Assembly: GCF_013761005.1 (NCBI RefSeq)
Contig: NZ_JACDUS010000002.1
Span: forward strand, 186,001 to 250,000
Length of the DNA: 64,000 nt
Direction of reading: 5' to 3'
DNA from: Desulfosalsimonas propionicica
GTDB taxonomy: Bacteria > Desulfobacterota > Desulfobacteria > Desulfobacterales > Desulfosalsimonadaceae
The position numbers and the translations under genes are program-made. Every line of letters starts with the position of its first letter. The stretch's first letter is position 1. The notes beneath the pieces are model-generated. The model searched no databases, was not told where the DNA came from, and worked only from the letters and a program-made list of their open reading frames with translations. Below are positions 50,831 through 59,698 of this stretch, piece after piece.

Positions 50831-52933
50831 TCAGGGTTGTCGTGTGGTTGGGGGAAGCCCGAGTTCCTCGCACTCTTCTTCCGGAAGCTCCATCTGCCAG
50901 AGGGGCAGTTCCACGAGAAATACGGTTCCGGGGCCGGTACATGAATCGGAATTTCCCATCTCCTGGAGATACTCTTTGGGCGCCGGGCTCAAAACATTGA
51001 TCCGGCCCCCGTGATTCTGAATGATGCCAAACGTCACAGACAGGCCCAGCCCGGTGCCCTTGCCAACCGGCTTGGTGGAAAAAAACGGGTCAAAGATTTT
51101 GTTTAAGATTTCCTGCTTGATACCCGTGCCGGTGTCGGTGACGGTAAGGGCCACACGCCGCCGGTGGGCACAAAGCTTGGTTGTGATCCGGATGCAGCCG
51201 TCATGTTCAATTGCATCCAGGGCGTTGTTTAAAAGGTTTAACCAGACCTGTTTGAGCTTGTCCTTGTCCCCCTCGATTTCCGGGATGTTGGGATCCAGGT
51301 CATAGAGAATCCGGACCCGGTTTAAGCTGAAGGTATGCTCCACAAGGGAGATGACCTCCTGTATGGATTCATTGATATCCACATCCGTGCGTGTGGTCTG
51401 GCTCTGTCTGGAAAATCCGAGCAGGTCTGAAACAATACTGCTGCAGATTTTGGTCTGCTTTTCGATGATTTTCAGATCCGCCGCCATCTGGCTGTCAGAG
51501 TCCACGTCTTCGAGCAGCATTTGGGCATAACCCAGAATAATGCCCAAAGGCGTGTTGATCTCATGGGCAACTCCGCCGGCCAGCCGGCCCAGGTCTTCCA
51601 TTTTTTGGGACTGCACCAGGCGATCCTGGTACTGCTTGATGACGGTAATATCCCGGGCGGTCAGCAGGAGCCCGGAAATCCGGCCCTCGGCGTACACCGG
51701 AACCTTTAAGATATGAAACCATATCACCATGTCCCCCTGTTTGACGCTGATTTCCTTGGACATGGGCTTTCCGGTCTGCAGGATCTGCCGGTCTTCATGG
51801 TAATTTTGATCCGCCTGGGATTCACTGAAAATATCAAAATCGGTTTTGCCCACAATATCGGATTCATTTAACTGAAAATAAGAGCAGAAGGCCTTGTTCG
51901 CAGCCCGGTACACCAGGTTTTCATCCTGCAGGGCCACCATGTCGGGAGTGACGTCCAGGGTTGTGCGCAGCAGTTCCTTTTGCCTGGAAAGCTCCTTTTC
52001 CGCGCTGCGGGCCTGGTCAATGCGCTCCTGCAGGGTCATGGCCATGTAATCAAAGGCTTCTGCCAGTTCCTGGATCTCATCTCCTGCATTCTGCTGATAA
52101 ACCGGGCAGTTCAGGCAGTTTAAATCGCCCTGGGCATCCTGCTTCAAATGGTAGGAAGGACAAAGGGTTCCTGTTATATACCAGCATCTTCGCCGGGTAT
52201 CGCCGTAGGCGGGGCAGGAGTATGCCTGGCACTTGTTGATTTGCCAGCACTGGCGCCTGGGCTCTGTGGCGGACTGGACCTCAAGATTGCCTTTGATGAC
52301 TTCATTGGCTGATTCCGTGAGGCATTTGATGCGATTGGTAAATTTTGAGGAAAACCACAGAACCAGTATTATGGCGCCAATGGTGACCGCAGCGGTGAGT
52401 CCGAAAATCCAGAGACGCAGCCGGTTGATCATGGCTTCCAGCCGCTGTCTGTGTATGCCGATGCGTACCGTTCCGATGGGTTCCTGCTGGATTTCCACGG
52501 GCTGGACAAAATCGTAAATCTTTCCCTCATTGGTCAGCAGAAGCATGCTTGTGACATCGTTGTTTGGCCGGTTTTCCGGGTAGATATTGAACAACTCCAC
52601 CGGAAACCCCTGCTCAAAGGTATGCACCAGTACCCGGCCGGCTGAATTCAGGATAAACGCATATGCAAGATCTGAATTGGCACTCTTTAATTCATCCAGC
52701 AGGTTTTTGAGGCGCAGAAAATCCCGTGTCAGCAAGGCTTCATCAGATCTGTAGGCCAGGTTGGCGGCCAGCACCTTGCCGCGTTCCTTGTTTTCCTTTA
52801 TCAGTTCAGTGGAGGCAATATGAGTGCCGATAATGCCCAGAATCAGGCCCAGACACAGGACAACAGCCGACAGCCCCAACAGCAGTTTGCTTTTAATTTT
52901 CAGGCGCTGAAAGGAGATGGCCAGTTTACTCAT
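50831..52933 (-). CDS. Membrane histidine kinase with cysteine-rich two-CW-like insert
   Basis: This 700-residue kinase has two membrane segments (about 15-37 and 180-205) around a periplasmic sensor domain, then HAMP-like and PAS regions, a HisKA dimerisation domain (phospho-His in V-A-H-E-I-N-T-P) and an HATPase (N-N-A-L-D, D-T-G-T-G, G-T-G-L-G-L). Between HAMP and PAS (about 240-300) is a cysteine-rich insert with C-W-Q-I-N-K-C, C-P-A-Y, R-R-C-W, C-P-S and C-L-N-C, the two-CW pattern. Its start at 52933 overlaps the binding-protein stop by 8 bases; an earlier start in another part of the same frame would duplicate that gene. Confidence 0.87.
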   Translation of the reverse strand: MSKLAISFQRLKIKSKLLLGLSAVVLCLGLILGIIGTHIASTELIKENKERGKVLAANLAYRSDEALLTRDFLRLKNLLDELKSANSDLAYAFILNSAGRVLVHTFEQGFPVELFNIYPENRPNNDVTSMLLLTNEGKIYDFVQPVEIQQEPIGTVRIGIHRQRLEAMINRLRLWIFGLTAAVTIGAIILVLWFSSKFTNRIKCLTESANEVIKGNLEVQSATEPRRQCWQINKCQAYSCPAYGDTRRRCWYITGTLCPSYHLKQDAQGDLNCLNCPVYQQNAGDEIQELAEAFDYMAMTLQERIDQARSAEKELSRQKELLRTTLDVTPDMVALQDENLVYRAANKAFCSYFQLNESDIVGKTDFDIFSESQADQNYHEDRQILQTGKPMSKEISVKQGDMVIWFHILKVPVYAEGRISGLLLTARDITVIKQYQDRLVQSQKMEDLGRLAGGVAHEINTPLGIILGYAQMLLEDVDSDSQMAADLKIIEKQTKICSSIVSDLLGFSRQSQTTRTDVDINESIQEVISLVEHTFSLNRVRILYDLDPNIPEIEGDKDKLKQVWLNLLNNALDAIEHDGCIRITTKLCAHRRRVALTVTDTGTGIKQEILNKIFDPFFSTKPVGKGTGLGLSVTFGIIQNHGGRINVLSPAPKEYLQEMGNSDSCTGPGTVFLVELPLWQMELPEEECEELGLPPTTRQP

Positions 52934-53873
52934 ATGGTTTTTCTCCGACTTTTTCCAGAAGCCTGCGGATGGCGTCAAAGTCGGCATCCTGCGCCGGAAT
53001 AACTGCCTCAAAATGCGCCTTTTGAAGAATTTTTCGGTGATCGGCATTGTCGGGGTTTAATTCCAGCAAAGCCTGTTTGATTTTGTCCTCCATTTCAGAT
53101 TCCAGATTTTTTCTTACGGCATACACCCAGCTCGGAAATGGCCGGGTTTGATCCAGTATGCGGATGGCCGTCAGATCCACCCGGTCCTTGACCAGCTCAA
53201 GGGTGCCTTCCCGAATGGAGCCGACATCGGCCTGCCCCAGGTACACGGCCTGGACAACGGTTTCCTGCTTGCCGCCGGGCCCGGGGGCAAAGGATATGTT
53301 TTGGAAATCGGACTTGGAAATGCCGTTTTTTATAAAATGATCCAGGACGAACAAGTAGCCTGCAGCCGATGCCCGATCCACGGCCATCCATCGTTTGCCT
53401 TTGCAGTCCTGGAGATTTTCAATGGCTTTGTTGTCTGCCCGGCAGATGATCTGGCCCCTGAAGGTGGGGGACTTGTTTTTTTCCACGATGCGGGCAAACG
53501 CCCTAGCCTGATAACGGTCTGCAATCCGGGTATAAACCAGGGGATTGGAAAATGAGATGTCGATTTTTTCATCTCTGACCATTTCCATGTGCTCTTTAAA
53601 TGTGTCCGGAAAAACCTGCCGGATGGGCAGGCCGGTTTTTTCGGCAATATATTCCACCATCAGGTGATGCCTGGCAAACGACACTCTGTGGGAGTACTGC
53701 GGCAGGCATGCATAGGTCAGCGAGTCGAGCTCCGTGGGCGTCTGGATTTGTCTGCGCTGGTTCAGGTTGACTTTTTTGACGCCATCTCCCTGATCGCATG
53801 CAGACAAAAAACATCCGGCAACCAAAAAGACCCAGATAAAAATTCTGACCGGCAATGGAAATCGTGATTTCAT
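52926..53873 (-). CDS. PhnD-like substrate-binding lipoprotein
   Basis: This 315-residue lipoprotein has a lipobox F-L-S-A-C at about residues 22-26. The mature part is a phosphate/phosphite/phosphonate-binding-type (PhnD) domain, with S-F-S-N-P-L-V-Y near residue 108 and the A-V-D-R-A-S-A-A-G-Y segment near 164 matching the ligand loop region. No permease or ATPase is present; it lies directly before a histidine kinase gene with an 8-base overlap, so it is best seen as the sensory ligand-binding subunit. The ligand is unknown. The start at 53873 gives the signal peptide; a further 16 upstream residues would be possible. Confidence 0.82.
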   Translation of the reverse strand: MKSRFPLPVRIFIWVFLVAGCFLSACDQGDGVKKVNLNQRRQIQTPTELDSLTYACLPQYSHRVSFARHHLMVEYIAEKTGLPIRQVFPDTFKEHMEMVRDEKIDISFSNPLVYTRIADRYQARAFARIVEKNKSPTFRGQIICRADNKAIENLQDCKGKRWMAVDRASAAGYLFVLDHFIKNGISKSDFQNISFAPGPGGKQETVVQAVYLGQADVGSIREGTLELVKDRVDLTAIRILDQTRPFPSWVYAVRKNLESEMEDKIKQALLELNPDNADHRKILQKAHFEAVIPAQDADFDAIRRLLEKVGEKPYE

Positions 53874-54096
53874 TTTTTTGATGTTAGCATCGAAAGACAG
53901 AAAGTCAAGCAGACAGGGCATGGCTCAGCGCTTGGGTCACTTTCCGGGCCTGCCTTCCAGTTGCAATGGTGAATGTTTCGAATTGTTTTTTTAAGGAAAA
54001 ACAATTGTCTGCTCTCTCCCGGATGTGATATGTATCCGCGCAATTGTTCTGCCATCCGTTGATCTGCAGCCGGTATCCGAATAAGGAGAGACAGCC
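53874..54096. promoter_or_regulatory. Divergent region between the signalling operon and xth
   Basis: The 223 bases hold the promoters of the five-gene operon and of xth. A purine-rich AAGGAGAG site serves xth. I did not find a convincing -35/-10 pair or operator for the operon. Confidence 0.3.
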
Positions 54097-54888
54097 ATGG
54101 TGCAAAGCCCTTTAAAACTGATTTCCTGGAACGTCAACGGCCTTCGCGCGGTCATGAAAAAGGATTTTCTGAAATCCATTGACAAACTCGATGCCGACAT
54201 CGTGGCTCTCCAGGAAACCAAGATCCAGCAGGACCAGCTCACAGAAAGCATGCACAGGGTCAGGGATTACGAAGCCTATTTCAGCCACGCAACAGTGAAA
54301 AAAGGCTACAGCGGCGTGGCCACCTATACCCGCATCACCCCCGAACACGTTCGCTACGGCATCGGCGAGCCGCGCTTTGACGACGAAGGACGCGTCATAG
54401 AGATGGATTTGGGAGACATTGTCTTTTTCAATGTCTATTTTCCCAACGGCCAGATGAGTGATGAGCGGCTGCAGTACAAGCTTGATTTCTACGATGCGTT
54501 TTTTGATCATGCCGATGATTTGCGCAAACAGGGCAAAGGCGTTATTGTTGCTGGTGATTTTAACACCGCCCACAATGAAATTGACCTGAAAAATCCGAAA
54601 TCCAATGCCAACCGCTCGGGTTTTTTGCGCATTGAACGCGACTGGCTCGATCATATCGAGCAAAGGGGTTATGTGGATACCTTCCGGGCCTTTTACCCGG
54701 ATACGGTGAAGTACTCCTGGTGGACCTACCGGTTCAACGCCCGCCAAAACAACGCAGGGTGGCGTATCGACTGCTTTTTCGTTACAAAAGACCTGTTTGA
54801 CAGCGGCCGGATTGCAGACGCGTTTATCGACAATGACATCTACGGCTCGGATCACTGTCCGGTAGGTGTTGTATTAAATCCGTCCTGA
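54097..54888 (+). CDS. xth: Exodeoxyribonuclease III
   Basis: This 263-residue protein is a full-length ExoIII/AP endonuclease. It has S-W-N-V-N-G-L-R at the start, the L-Q-E-T-K motif for the metal Glu, G-D-F-N-T-A-H near 150, and the final G-S-D-H-C-P-V with the catalytic Asp-His pair. The enzyme cuts at abasic sites in DNA. It is a single gene, with AAGGAGAG before the ATG, and ends before a stretch of intergenic repeats. Confidence 0.95.
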   Translation: MVQSPLKLISWNVNGLRAVMKKDFLKSIDKLDADIVALQETKIQQDQLTESMHRVRDYEAYFSHATVKKGYSGVATYTRITPEHVRYGIGEPRFDDEGRVIEMDLGDIVFFNVYFPNGQMSDERLQYKLDFYDAFFDHADDLRKQGKGVIVAGDFNTAHNEIDLKNPKSNANRSGFLRIERDWLDHIEQRGYVDTFRAFYPDTVKYSWWTYRFNARQNNAGWRIDCFFVTKDLFDSGRIADAFIDNDIYGSDHCPVGVVLNPS

Positions 54889-54892
54889 CGGG

Positions 54893-54944
54893 TTTACTGA
54901 ACACTGAATCCCTTAAAATTGAACACTGCCTGTAAAAAAGACTT
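54893..54944. repeat. Intergenic repeat, family 2, partial copy
   Basis: The segment matches the right half of the copy at 17850-17970, with the shared CTGCCTGTAAAAAAGACTT ending. It begins just after the xth stop and lies 30 bases before a family 1 palindrome. Confidence 0.7.
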
Positions 54945-54973
54945 CTAAGTAATTTCGTTCAAAGTTCAAGGTT

Positions 54974-55124
54974 GATGGTTTCGTAAAAAGTAAGTTTTCA
55001 GATGGCGCCGTAAAAGTTCAAGATCAAGGCTTGCGCAATTTCGAAGAATGCAGCGTAGTTATCTGTACGTGAAATTCTGAGAAATTGCGCGTAACGCAGA
55101 TATCGGACTTTTTACGACGCCATC
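54974..55124. repeat. Intergenic palindromic repeat, family 1, copy D (reverse orientation)
   Basis: The core at 55001-55124 matches copy C closely (TTCAAGATCAAGGCTTGCGC, GCGTAACGCAGATATCGGAC). The tail at 54974-55000 begins GATGGTTTCGTAAAAAGT, again a third terminal motif. It lies between xth and the tRNA-Phe terminator. Confidence 0.87.
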
Positions 55125-55134
55125 ACAAATAAGA

Positions 55135-55160
55135 AAGGCGGCCTTTTTAGGGGCCGCCTT
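55135..55160 (-). terminator. Terminator of tRNA-Phe
   Basis: AAGGCGGCC (55135-55143) pairs perfectly with GGCCGCCTT (55152-55160) around an 8-base loop. On the minus strand it lies 16 bases after the tRNA and is followed by TTCTTATTTG, a weak T-rich tail. Confidence 0.75.
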
Positions 55161-55176
55161 CACTTATTGATTTTAT

Positions 55177-55252
55177 TGGTGCCGAGGGGCGGATTTGAAC
55201 CACCGACACGGGGATTTTCAGTCACCTGCTCTACCGACTGAGCTACCTCGGC
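55177..55252 (-). tRNA. tRNA-Phe (GAA)
   Basis: This 76-base cloverleaf reads GCCGAGG at the 5' end and pairs with CCTCGGC before the encoded CCA. The D loop has AGCTCAGTCGGTAGAGC, the anticodon loop is CTGAAAA with anticodon GAA, and the T loop is GGTTCAAATCC. The first base is at 55252 and the CCA end at 55177. A hairpin terminator follows. Confidence 0.95.
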
Positions 55253-55293
55253 GTAAATTTTTAAAAAATGTATAGGCAATGTGGTAAAACCTG

Positions 55294-56034
55294 TCAAGGA
55301 CTTTTTTGGAGATCCCCGAAAACATACTGGACCAGGGTGCAGGCGGAAATGGCGGCGGTTTCAGCCCGAAGGATGCGGCATCCCATTGAAACCGCCGAAA
55401 ATCCGGAAGCTTCAGCATCCGCGGCTTCGTTTTCCGTAAACCCGCCTTCGGGGCCCAGCAGCAGCAGTATGGCACCCGGGCTGTTTTCCGCAGTATCAGC
55501 CAGGGGAGCCCGGGCCTGTTCCCAGAAAAAAAATCGGGCATCCACGGTTGCCCCCAAAGACAGCACTTCGGAAAAATCCATCACCGGCGCAATCTCCGGC
55601 ACCATGCTTCGGCCGCACTGCTTTATGGCCTCCAGGGAAATGGCCTGCCACCGCTCCATGCGCTTTTTCATCCGGCGGGCATCCGGCCGGGCAACGGTTC
55701 TGCGGGTCATCATGGGAATCCACCGGGTCACCCCGAGTTCGGTGAGATGCCGCACAAGTTCATCCATTTTTTTGTCTTTTAAAAAGCCCTGGGCCACAAT
55801 AAGGTCCAGAGGCGATTCATTGCCGGCTTCAATCCGGTTTTCGATCACAACCCGCACGGTCTTTTCTTCTATTGAAATGATGCGGGCATCGCAGATCCGG
55901 CCGGCTCCGTTGGTGACCCGGATGCGGTCTCCGGCTGACAGGCGCAGCACGGTTTTCAGGTGACGGGCCTCTTTTCCGGTAATGCAGGGCTCGGGGCGCT
56001 CCAGTTCCGACGGGTTTATGTAGAATCGTCTCAT
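55294..56034 (-). CDS. rsmE: 16S rRNA m3U1498 methyltransferase
   Basis: This 246-residue SPOUT methyltransferase methylates U1498 of 16S rRNA. The knot motifs L-L-G-P-E-G-G-F and I-L-R-A-E-T-A are present near residues 190 and 225, and an N-terminal PUA-like domain (R-F-Y-I at the start, G-K-E-A-R-H-L) precedes them. The gene ends 42 bases upstream of the tRNA 5' end on the same strand. Confidence 0.92.
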   Translation of the reverse strand: MRRFYINPSELERPEPCITGKEARHLKTVLRLSAGDRIRVTNGAGRICDARIISIEEKTVRVVIENRIEAGNESPLDLIVAQGFLKDKKMDELVRHLTELGVTRWIPMMTRRTVARPDARRMKKRMERWQAISLEAIKQCGRSMVPEIAPVMDFSEVLSLGATVDARFFFWEQARAPLADTAENSPGAILLLLGPEGGFTENEAADAEASGFSAVSMGCRILRAETAAISACTLVQYVFGDLQKSP

Positions 56035-56359
56035 GCGTTATGGCTGTATTGAATAAAGTTTGCGATTTCGGGCCCATCGGACCAAGGCCGGCCGGGTTTT
56101 CCGGCAGGATTCAAATTTCTTGACAACATCAGGCGGTTAAGATAATTTTACAGGATTATAACAGGATTTTCAACAGACAGTAAACTGGATGCGCCTGTAA
56201 AAAGTCTTTTTTACAGGCAGTGTTAGGTTTGAAGTGATTAAGTATTAAGTAAAATCAATAAGTTATTTCTTTACTGGTTGACGATTATATTCATTTCAGG
56301 ACGTTTTACGATTCCATCAAACATATTCGGCACTGAATTTTCCAGGGAGGCCCATTATT
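56035..56359. other. 325-base gap holding a family 2 repeat and a possible promoter
   Basis: The first 85 bases are ordinary divergent upstream sequence of rsmE. TTGACA (56120-56125) is followed 15 bases later by GATAAT (56141-56146), a possible plus-strand promoter with a short spacer. The rest is the family 2 repeat (56196-56318). The acidic-protein gene starts at 56360. Confidence 0.4.
56196..56318. repeat. Intergenic repeat, family 2, copy 2 (reverse orientation)
   Basis: Reverse complement of the copy at 17850-17970. It shares TGTAAAAAGTCTTTTTTACA at one end, the GAAGTGATTAAG and AAGTAAAATCAA blocks in the middle, and ends in TTTTACGATTCCATC, a degenerate family 1 type end motif. Confidence 0.8.
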
Positions 56360-56905
56360 ATGACCGAAGACAGCCAGAAGGATCCGGACAAAGAAATCAT
56401 CGAGCTTTCTGAAATCGTTGTGGGCACTTCTGAGGATGATGATGCCATTGTGGAGATGACCGAGGGCTTGCTTGACGAAGCCAGAAACGGCATTTCCGGG
56501 GCAACCGGGGATGAGTCCGGCGATTCCCGGCAAATGGATTTGTCCCGGGATTCAGCGTTTGACTTTGGTTTGGTTTCGCCTGAAAATGAAATCATTGAGC
56601 TTGTGGAGGAAATTGAGCCCGGTGCGGATGTAGAGGGGGAAGAAAAAGCCGTTGACGGCAAGGGGACCGAAAACGGCGATGAAAATGCCAGTGGCACTGA
56701 AAATGGCAGCGATGATATTCTTGAGTTGACCGAAGAGGTGGCGGCGGTTTCCGGGCAGCAGCTTGAGCAGGCGCTGGAGCGCGTTATTGAGAAGCGTTAC
56801 GGCGATATGATCGACCGGGTGTTAAAGGAAGTGATCTGGCAGAAAGTCTCAGAGGATATTGAACATCTCAAGCAATACCTGCTGGCCTGCAAAACAGAAG
56901 AGTAA
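56360..56905 (+). CDS. Acidic protein with repeated I-I-E-L-x-E motifs
   Basis: This 181-residue, strongly acidic protein has no signal peptide or membrane segment. Four copies of a short hydrophobic-acidic motif occur in a disordered, Asp/Glu-rich background: EIIELSEIV (12-20), IVEMTEGL (30-37), EIIELVEEI (77-85) and DILELTEEV (119-127). The last 45 residues are predicted helical (L-E-Q-A-L-E-R-V-I-E-K-R), of a kind seen at the C-termini of PopZ-like (DUF2497) proteins. It lies upstream of valS and is separated from it by a hairpin terminator. The function is unknown. Confidence 0.6.
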   Translation: MTEDSQKDPDKEIIELSEIVVGTSEDDDAIVEMTEGLLDEARNGISGATGDESGDSRQMDLSRDSAFDFGLVSPENEIIELVEEIEPGADVEGEEKAVDGKGTENGDENASGTENGSDDILELTEEVAAVSGQQLEQALERVIEKRYGDMIDRVLKEVIWQKVSEDIEHLKQYLLACKTEE

Positions 56906-56965
56906 CCCGCATCAACCGGGCCCGGAGCCGGCCCGGATGATGCGCCTGCAAACAAAACTTTTGCT

Positions 56966-56995
56966 GATGGGGATTGATTCAATCCCCATCTTTTT
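56966..56995 (+). terminator. Hairpin terminator before valS
   Basis: GATGGGGATTGA (56966-56977) and TCAATCCCCATC (56979-56990) form a perfect dyad, which in RNA gives a tight stem of about 11 pairs. It is followed by TTTTT (56991-56995), the classical intrinsic terminator layout. It either ends the acidic-protein transcript or acts as an attenuator for valS. It also makes the ATG at 56996 an unlikely start. Confidence 0.75.
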
Positions 56996-57019
56996 ATGAA
57001 TTGGAGTGCAATAAAACAA

Positions 57020-59698
57020 ATGTCTGGCAAAGAGATCAACAAGGGCTATGAGCCCGCTGAAGTGGAAAAGCGCTGGTATGCGTACTGGGAGGAAAACGGA
57101 CTGTTTCAGGCCGATGAAAATCCGGCAAATGACGCTGAAGCCTTCTCCATTGTCATCCCGCCGCCCAATGTAACGGGCGTGCTGCACATGGGCCATGCCC
57201 TTAACACCACCCTGCAGGACATTTTGTGCCGGTATCGCCGGCTGTGCGGAGACAATGTGCTCTGGCTGCCCGGCACCGACCATGCCGGCATTGCCACCCA
57301 GAATGTGGTGGAACGCCAGTTGGCCGCAGACGGGGTTGACCGCCACCAGATGGGAAGGCAGGACTTTATTCAGGCCGTGTGGCAGTGGCGGCAGAAATAC
57401 GGCAGCGCCATTATCCGGCAGTTGAAATCCCTGGGCGCCTCGTGCGACTGGAGCCGGGAGCGGTTTACCATGGATGACGGCCTGTCTGCGGCCGTGCGCA
57501 AGGTTTTTGTGGAACTCTACGAGCAGGGCCTGATCTATCAGGGAAATTACATCATTAACTGGTGTCCCCGCTGCAATACAGCCCTGGCCGACATTGAGGT
57601 GGAGCATGAAACCCTTCAGGGACATCTCTACCACATCCGGTATCCTTATGAAAACCAAGAGGGCGGCCCGGTGGTGGCCACCACCCGCCCGGAGACCATG
57701 CTCGGGGATACGGCCGTGGCCGTGCACCCGGACGATGCCCGCTATGCCGATATTTCATCAAATCACGTGATGTTGCCCTTAACCGGCCGCAAAATTCCGA
57801 TTATCCGCGATGAGTACGTGGATATGGAATTCGGTACCGGCGCGCTGAAAATCACCCCCGCCCATGACCCCAACGACTTTGTTGTGGGAGAAAAACACGG
57901 CCTGGAATCTGTGAAGGTCATTGATGACAACGGCATCATGAGCGAGGCTGCCGGGGACTTTGCGGGCATGGACCGGTTTGCGTGCCGCGAGGCTGTTGTC
58001 AGTGCCCTGCAGGAGCAGGGACTTCTGGTGAAAGTTGAAGACTACGAGCACAGTGTGGGCCACTGCTACAGATGCGCCACAGTGGTGGAACCCAATTTGT
58101 CCAGGCAGTGGTTTGTCAAAACCCGCCCTTTGGCCGAAATCGCAGTGGATGCGGTTCGCCAGGAACAGACGCGCATAGTGCCGGAAAAATGGAAAAACGA
58201 CTATTTTGTGTGGATGGAAAACATCCGGGACTGGTGCATTTCCCGCCAGATCTGGTGGGGCCATCAGATTCCGGCCTGGACATGCTCGGATTGTGAAAAA
58301 TTGATCGTGGCCACCAAAGCGCCCGAGGCATGCCCGCATTGCGGCTCTATCGCCCTGGTCCAGGACCCGGACGTGTTAGACACCTGGTTTTCCTCTGCAC
58401 TCTGGCCCTTTTCCACCATGGGCTGGCCGGAAAAAACGCCTTTGCTGGAAAGATTCTATCCCACCTCTGTGCTGGTCACCGGGTTTGACATCCTGTTTTT
58501 CTGGGTGGCCCGGATGATGATGATGGGCATTCACTTCATGGCGCAGGTGCCGTTTTACGATGTCTATGTCCATGCCCTGGTGCGCGATGCTGATGGAAAG
58601 AAAATGAGCAAGTCCTCTGGCAATGTCATTGATCCCATCAGTGTGATTGAAAACTACGGAACAGATGCCCTGCGCTTTACCCTGGCCGCCTTTGCCGCCC
58701 AGGGAAGAGATATCAAGTTGTCTGAAAAGCGCATCGAGGGCTACCGGCATTTTATCAACAAGCTGTGGAATGCGGCCCGGTTTTCCCTGATGCACCTGGA
58801 AGCCGAGCACCCGGAATTTGCGGAATCCGATCTGTCCCTGGCAGACCGCTGGATTCTTTCCCGGCTCAAATGCACCACAAAGCTGGTCTCCGACTCTCTG
58901 GACAGTTATTATTTCAATGAAGGGGCAAACGGGTTGTACCGGTTTGTGTGGCACGAGTTCTGCGACTGGTACCTGGAAGCGGCCAAACCCGCGCTTTATG
59001 GAAAAATCGACGAAAAATCCCAAAATGCGACCCGGGCTGTTTTGTGGCGGGTGCTCCATGATGTGCTGATTCTGCTGCACCCCTTTGTTCCCTTTGTCAC
59101 AGAAGAAATCTGGCACCGTCTGCCCGGCACTTCCGATTCCATCATGCGCGCGCCGTTTCCGGGCCGTGATTCAAAATTGCCGGAGATCAATGCCGATGCA
59201 ACATCAGAAACCGGCATGGAGCAGATCATGGAAGTCATCACCGCAGTGCGAAACATTCGCGGGGAGATGAACATTTCCCCGTCTGCATCCCTGTCCGTGC
59301 TTGTTCAGGCAGAGGATGCCGATGTGCGCACCAACCTGGAAAGCCATAAGAACATGATTGTCACCCTGGCGCGGATTGCAGATCTGGAAATCGCTCCTGC
59401 AGGGGAAAAACCCAGGGGAACAGCTACGGCCATTGCCAGCTGCGCCGCTGTATCGGTTTACCTGGAAGGGGTGATTGATTTTGCAAAGGAACTGGCGCGG
59501 CTTGACAAGGAAATCTCCAAGCTGGAAAAGGAAATCCAGGGCCTGGAAAAAAAATTAAACAACCAGGGATTTTTGTCCAAGGCACCGGCTGATGTGGTGG
59601 AGCAGGTCAGACAGCAGCACGCGGATGCAACCGAAAAAATCGGAAAGCTGGAAGTCAACCGGGAAAAAATCCAACAAATCGAATCGGTGCAGACATGA
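57020..59698 (+). CDS. valS: Valyl-tRNA synthetase
   Basis: This 892-residue enzyme charges tRNA-Val. The class I motifs are H-M-G-H near residue 60 and K-K-M-S-K-S near 530. An editing domain lies between them, and the C-terminal arm ends in a coiled coil (E-L-A-R-L-D-K-E-I-S-K-L). I place the start at the ATG at 57020: the earlier ATG at 56996 lies directly behind a terminator T-run and has no ribosome site, while GGAG is 12-13 bases before 57020. The stop overlaps the nadC start by 4 bases (ATGA). Confidence 0.92.
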   Translation: MSGKEINKGYEPAEVEKRWYAYWEENGLFQADENPANDAEAFSIVIPPPNVTGVLHMGHALNTTLQDILCRYRRLCGDNVLWLPGTDHAGIATQNVVERQLAADGVDRHQMGRQDFIQAVWQWRQKYGSAIIRQLKSLGASCDWSRERFTMDDGLSAAVRKVFVELYEQGLIYQGNYIINWCPRCNTALADIEVEHETLQGHLYHIRYPYENQEGGPVVATTRPETMLGDTAVAVHPDDARYADISSNHVMLPLTGRKIPIIRDEYVDMEFGTGALKITPAHDPNDFVVGEKHGLESVKVIDDNGIMSEAAGDFAGMDRFACREAVVSALQEQGLLVKVEDYEHSVGHCYRCATVVEPNLSRQWFVKTRPLAEIAVDAVRQEQTRIVPEKWKNDYFVWMENIRDWCISRQIWWGHQIPAWTCSDCEKLIVATKAPEACPHCGSIALVQDPDVLDTWFSSALWPFSTMGWPEKTPLLERFYPTSVLVTGFDILFFWVARMMMMGIHFMAQVPFYDVYVHALVRDADGKKMSKSSGNVIDPISVIENYGTDALRFTLAAFAAQGRDIKLSEKRIEGYRHFINKLWNAARFSLMHLEAEHPEFAESDLSLADRWILSRLKCTTKLVSDSLDSYYFNEGANGLYRFVWHEFCDWYLEAAKPALYGKIDEKSQNATRAVLWRVLHDVLILLHPFVPFVTEEIWHRLPGTSDSIMRAPFPGRDSKLPEINADATSETGMEQIMEVITAVRNIRGEMNISPSASLSVLVQAEDADVRTNLESHKNMIVTLARIADLEIAPAGEKPRGTATAIASCAAVSVYLEGVIDFAKELARLDKEISKLEKEIQGLEKKLNNQGFLSKAPADVVEQVRQQHADATEKIGKLEVNREKIQQIESVQT

